Below are positions 61,320-64,000 of a DNA stretch of 64,000 nucleotides, in pieces (the first letter of the stretch is position 1; each line of letters starts with the position of its first letter). The position numbers and the translations under genes are program-made. This DNA is from Saccopteryx bilineata (taxonomy: Eukaryota; Chordata; Mammalia; Chiroptera; Emballonuridae): positions 127,004,522 to 127,068,521 of the forward strand of contig NC_089490.1 of the NCBI RefSeq assembly GCF_036850765.1, written 5' to 3'. The notes under the pieces are model-generated. The model was not told the origin of the DNA. It ran no database searches and was given only the letters and a program-made list of their open reading frames with translations.

Positions 61320-61692
61320 GCCCTGGCCGGTTGGCTCAGTGGTAGAGTGTCGGCCTGGCGTGCAGGAGTTCCGGGTTTGATTCCCAGCCAGGGCACACAG
61401 GAGAAGCGCCCATCTGCTTCTCCACCCCTCCTCCTCTCCTTCCTCTCTGTCTCTCTCTTCCCCTCCCACAGCCAAGGCTCCATTTGAGCAAAGTTGGCCC
61501 AGGTGCTGAGGATGGCTCTGTGGCCTCTGCCTCAGGCACTAGAATGGCTCTGGTTGCAACAGAGCGACGCCCCAGATGGGCAGAGCATCACCCCCTGTTG
61601 GGCGTGACAGTTGGATCCTGGTCGGGCGCATGCGGGAGTCTGTCTGACTGCCTCCCCATTTCCAACTTTGAAAAAATACAAAAAAAGTAAAT
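61320..61692 (+). mobile_element. Type A SINE
   Basis: Full length; flanks AATCCATTTATTTGG / AATCTGTTTATTTGG. Confidence 0.91.
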
Positions 61693-61935
61693 TTTTAAAA
61701 ATCTGTTTATTTGGTGCATGCTCTAGTTTTTATGCAATTTTAACTTCTTTTTGTTATAGTTAATGGCATGCACTGGTTTTTAAATTGGAGTTAAGGGCAA
61801 TGACTCTTGGATTGAACATAACCACAAGGCAATTAATGTTTTACAAACATCACTTTTACATAATTGTAGTTGTTGTTAAATGTAAAAAAGTATTATCTGA
61901 TAAAAACACCCTCTTATTTTGTTTAAGATTGAATC

Positions 61936-63960
61936 ATGGCTTCTTCGAGTAGGCGTAAATGTAAGAATAGTCCTGACACCTCCTGTTAATATATGTGGCT
62001 GTTACACACTTCAATGTCAAAGGCACAATATTTCATCATTTGTGACATGTGCATACATTGCCTATTTTGAAGTTCCCCTTGGTGATCAACACAAGAATTG
62101 GGCTTCTCATATTGTGTGTCATAATTGTGAGGAAATGCTTCATGACTGAACAAAAGGAAAACGCAAAGGAATGCCTTTTGGTATTCCCGTGGTTTGGCAT
62201 GAACCTAAAAACCACAGCAGTGACTGTTATTTCTGTCTGATCCATACAAAGGGCATTGGCAAGATAAAACAGCATATGATCGCATATCCTAATATTCCTT
62301 CAGCAATACGACCTATCCCACACTCTGAGACACTCCTGGTTCCAGTTTTCAACGGTTTTATTTCTTCTAAGAATGAAGAAAGTGAACATGGTGATCAAGT
62401 GTATTTTGATAAGATGCATGAGAAAATGGTTGTAGAATCTGAAGGGTCTTCTTCTGATGCCAAGCAGTCATTAACCCCTCAGTAGTTTAGCCAACCCAAA
62501 TTGAATGACTTAGTAAGATATTTGGGCCTAGCAAAGAAAGCAGCTGAGTTATTAGCCTCTAGGCTTCAAGAAAAGAATGTACTGGCCCTGGCCAGTTGGC
62601 TTAGTGGTACAGCGTCAGCCTGGCGTGCAGGAGTCCCTGGTTCGATTCCCAGCCAGGGCACACAAGAGAAGCGCCCATCTGCTTCTCCACCCTTCTCCTT
62701 CTCCTTCCTCTCTGTATCTCTCTTCCTCTCCCACAGCCAAGGCTCCATTGGAGCAAAGTTGGCCCGGGCGCTGAGGATGGCTCCATGGCCTCTGCCTCAG
62801 GCGCTAGAATGGCTCTGGTTGCAGCAGAGCAACGCCCCAGATGGGCAGAGCATTGCCCCCTGGTGGGCATGCTGGGTGGATCCCGGTCGGGTGCATGTGG
62901 GAGTCTGTCTGACTGCCACCCCATTTCCAGCTTTGGAAAAATACAAAAAAAAAAAAAGAAAAGAATGTATTTCACCAGTCAGCTAAAGTATCCATTTCAG
63001 GAAGCATGAACAAATTTTTATGGACTTTTTTCCTGAAGACAAACACTTTGTTTACTGTATGATACCAGTAGTCTGAAGTCAGCCAGCTAGGTGTTACCAC
63101 TTATAGTCCAACAAAATGGCGGCTATTTCTTGACAGCTCTAAACAGAGTCTGAAATGTGTTCTCCTACACAATGGTAATGTTTATGCAGCGGTTCCAATT
63201 GGTTATTCAATTAATCTGTGAGAAGATTATAATGACATAAAAATTGTCCTCAACTTTCTGAAGTATGAGGAGCATAACTGGATCATTTGTGTGGATCTTA
63301 AAATGGTAAATTTCCTGCTAGGACAATAGAGAGGTTTCATTAAGTATCCTTGCTTTCTGTGTTTGTGGGACAGCCGAGCTCGGGAGAAACACTGGACACA
63401 GAAGGAGTGGCTGAAACGTGAAGCTCTGGATGCAAAATATTGTGAGTGAACCTGTAGTTAATAGAGATAGAATCATTTTCCCCTCACTTCACATCAAACT
63501 TGGCTTAGTGAAGCAGTCTGTTCAGGCTTTGAATAGAGAAAGTGAATGCTTTCAACATATTATTTCTCCTTTTCCTGCCTTATCTTTTGAGAAGATAAAA
63601 GCAGGTGTATTCGATGGACCTCAAATTCAAACCCTCATACATGACAAAGAATTTGCCTGGAAGATGAATAAGGAGGAGAAAGCAGCATGGCAGTCTTTTG
63701 TGGCAGTTACAAAGAACTTCGTTGGCAACAAAAAAGCAGAAAACCACAAACTTCTCATTCAAAGGATGCTGTTGGCTTTCTGCGACATTGAATGTAACAT
63801 GAGCACTAAGACTTACTTCCTGAACAGTCACCTTAATAAGCTTCCTGAAACTCTTGGAGCTGTTAGTGATGAGCAGACACTGCTGGAGCATCAAACGAGA
63901 TTGTCCTCAACAAGTACACAAATGCAAGAGCTACAAATGCAAATTTTTGCCTGAATAGAA
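61936..63960 (+). pseudogene. Decayed DNA-transposon-like gene with C4 zinc finger
   Basis: A protein of a type I know from transposon-like genes in arthropods, cnidarians and some vertebrates; I cannot name the superfamily. From ATG 61936: a basic start (MASSSRRKCKNS), a one-base shift at about 61987, then C-x2-C pairs (a shifted first pair before GCYTLQCQRH, CHNC at about 62130, CYFC at about 62226), IPSAIRPIPHSE, an acidic linker, and LNDLVRYLGLAKKAAELLASRL. Stops: TGA at 62147 and TAG at 62483. A SINE interrupts at 62582. After several shifts the C-terminal part is open for 178 codons (63418-63954) with SLHIKLGLVK, GPQIQTLIHDKEF, FVGNKKAENHKLL and YFLNSHLNKLPE. It ends abruptly after GAVSDEQ, short of the usual end. 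No terminal repeats were located. Confidence 0.65.
62582..62955 (+). mobile_element. Type A SINE inside transposon gene
   Basis: Perfect 14-bp target duplication AAGAAAAGAATGTA at 62568 and 62956. Confidence 0.94.
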
Positions 63961-63969
63961 TTTAAATAA

Positions 63970-64000
63970 GTTTTTTTTTTTCATTGTGGCACTTTAGTTG
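63970..64000 (-). mobile_element. Type B SINE, start at window edge
   Basis: T-run then CATTGTGGCACTTTAGTTG, the inverted tail region; it continues beyond the window. Confidence 0.8.

Overview
The window is nuclear DNA of a mammal, almost certainly a bat. It is dense in tRNA-derived SINEs of the VES/Rhin style and also carries hAT and mariner DNA transposons and gammaretrovirus-like ERVs, a combination known from Chiroptera. The SINE types suggest a rhinolophoid bat (horseshoe or leaf-nosed), but that is inference. No bacterial-style gene organisation is present; most open reading frames are repeat-derived or chance.

The only recognisable host gene is SLC11A2 (DMT1/NRAMP2), the proton-coupled ferrous iron transporter, on the minus strand. 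All 15 shared coding exons, a noncoding first-exon/promoter candidate in a CpG island (about 47,985-48,800) and both alternative 3' ends can be read. The start codon is at 34,503. The exons give 543 shared residues plus either a 25-residue tail (-IRE form, stop at 8,196; 568 aa) or a 17-residue tail made by reading through the exon 16 splice donor (+IRE form, stop at 14,791; 560 aa). A 3'UTR iron-responsive element lies 31 bases past the +IRE stop. Frame and phase agree at every junction, so the gene looks intact. Intron 8 begins with a GC donor.

Layout: 1-3,140, an old ERV integrase remnant split by a second, internally deleted ERV with two LTRs and a 5-bp target duplication. 3,294-6,640, SINEs and a solo LTR split by a hAT element. 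About 6,640-8,273, the -IRE last exon and its 3'UTR. 8,300-14,900, intron 16, the +IRE 3'UTR, SINEs and one hAT. 14,845-34,523, exons 16 to 2 with SINE-rich introns, three hATs or fragments and an RPL17 processed pseudogene. 34,524-48,518, intron 1, the densest SINE block. 48,519-48,800, promoter. 48,845-64,000, upstream intergenic DNA: LTR-like repeats, a gammaretrovirus-like ERV (53,052-59,775) broken by a mariner and several SINEs, and a decayed DNA transposon with a C4 zinc-finger-like N terminus (61,936-63,960).

SINE names used here. Type A: head with TGGCTCAGTGGTAGAGC, about 370-400 bp. Type B: head with GTGGCGCAGTGGATAGAGC, about 330-380 bp with a repeated 'GCTTGAGC' body. Type C: B-like head but short, about 150-215 bp, with a CT-rich tail. 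Type D: VES-like head with TAGCTCAGTTGGTTAGAGC, about 150 bp. Strand is that of the tRNA-like head.
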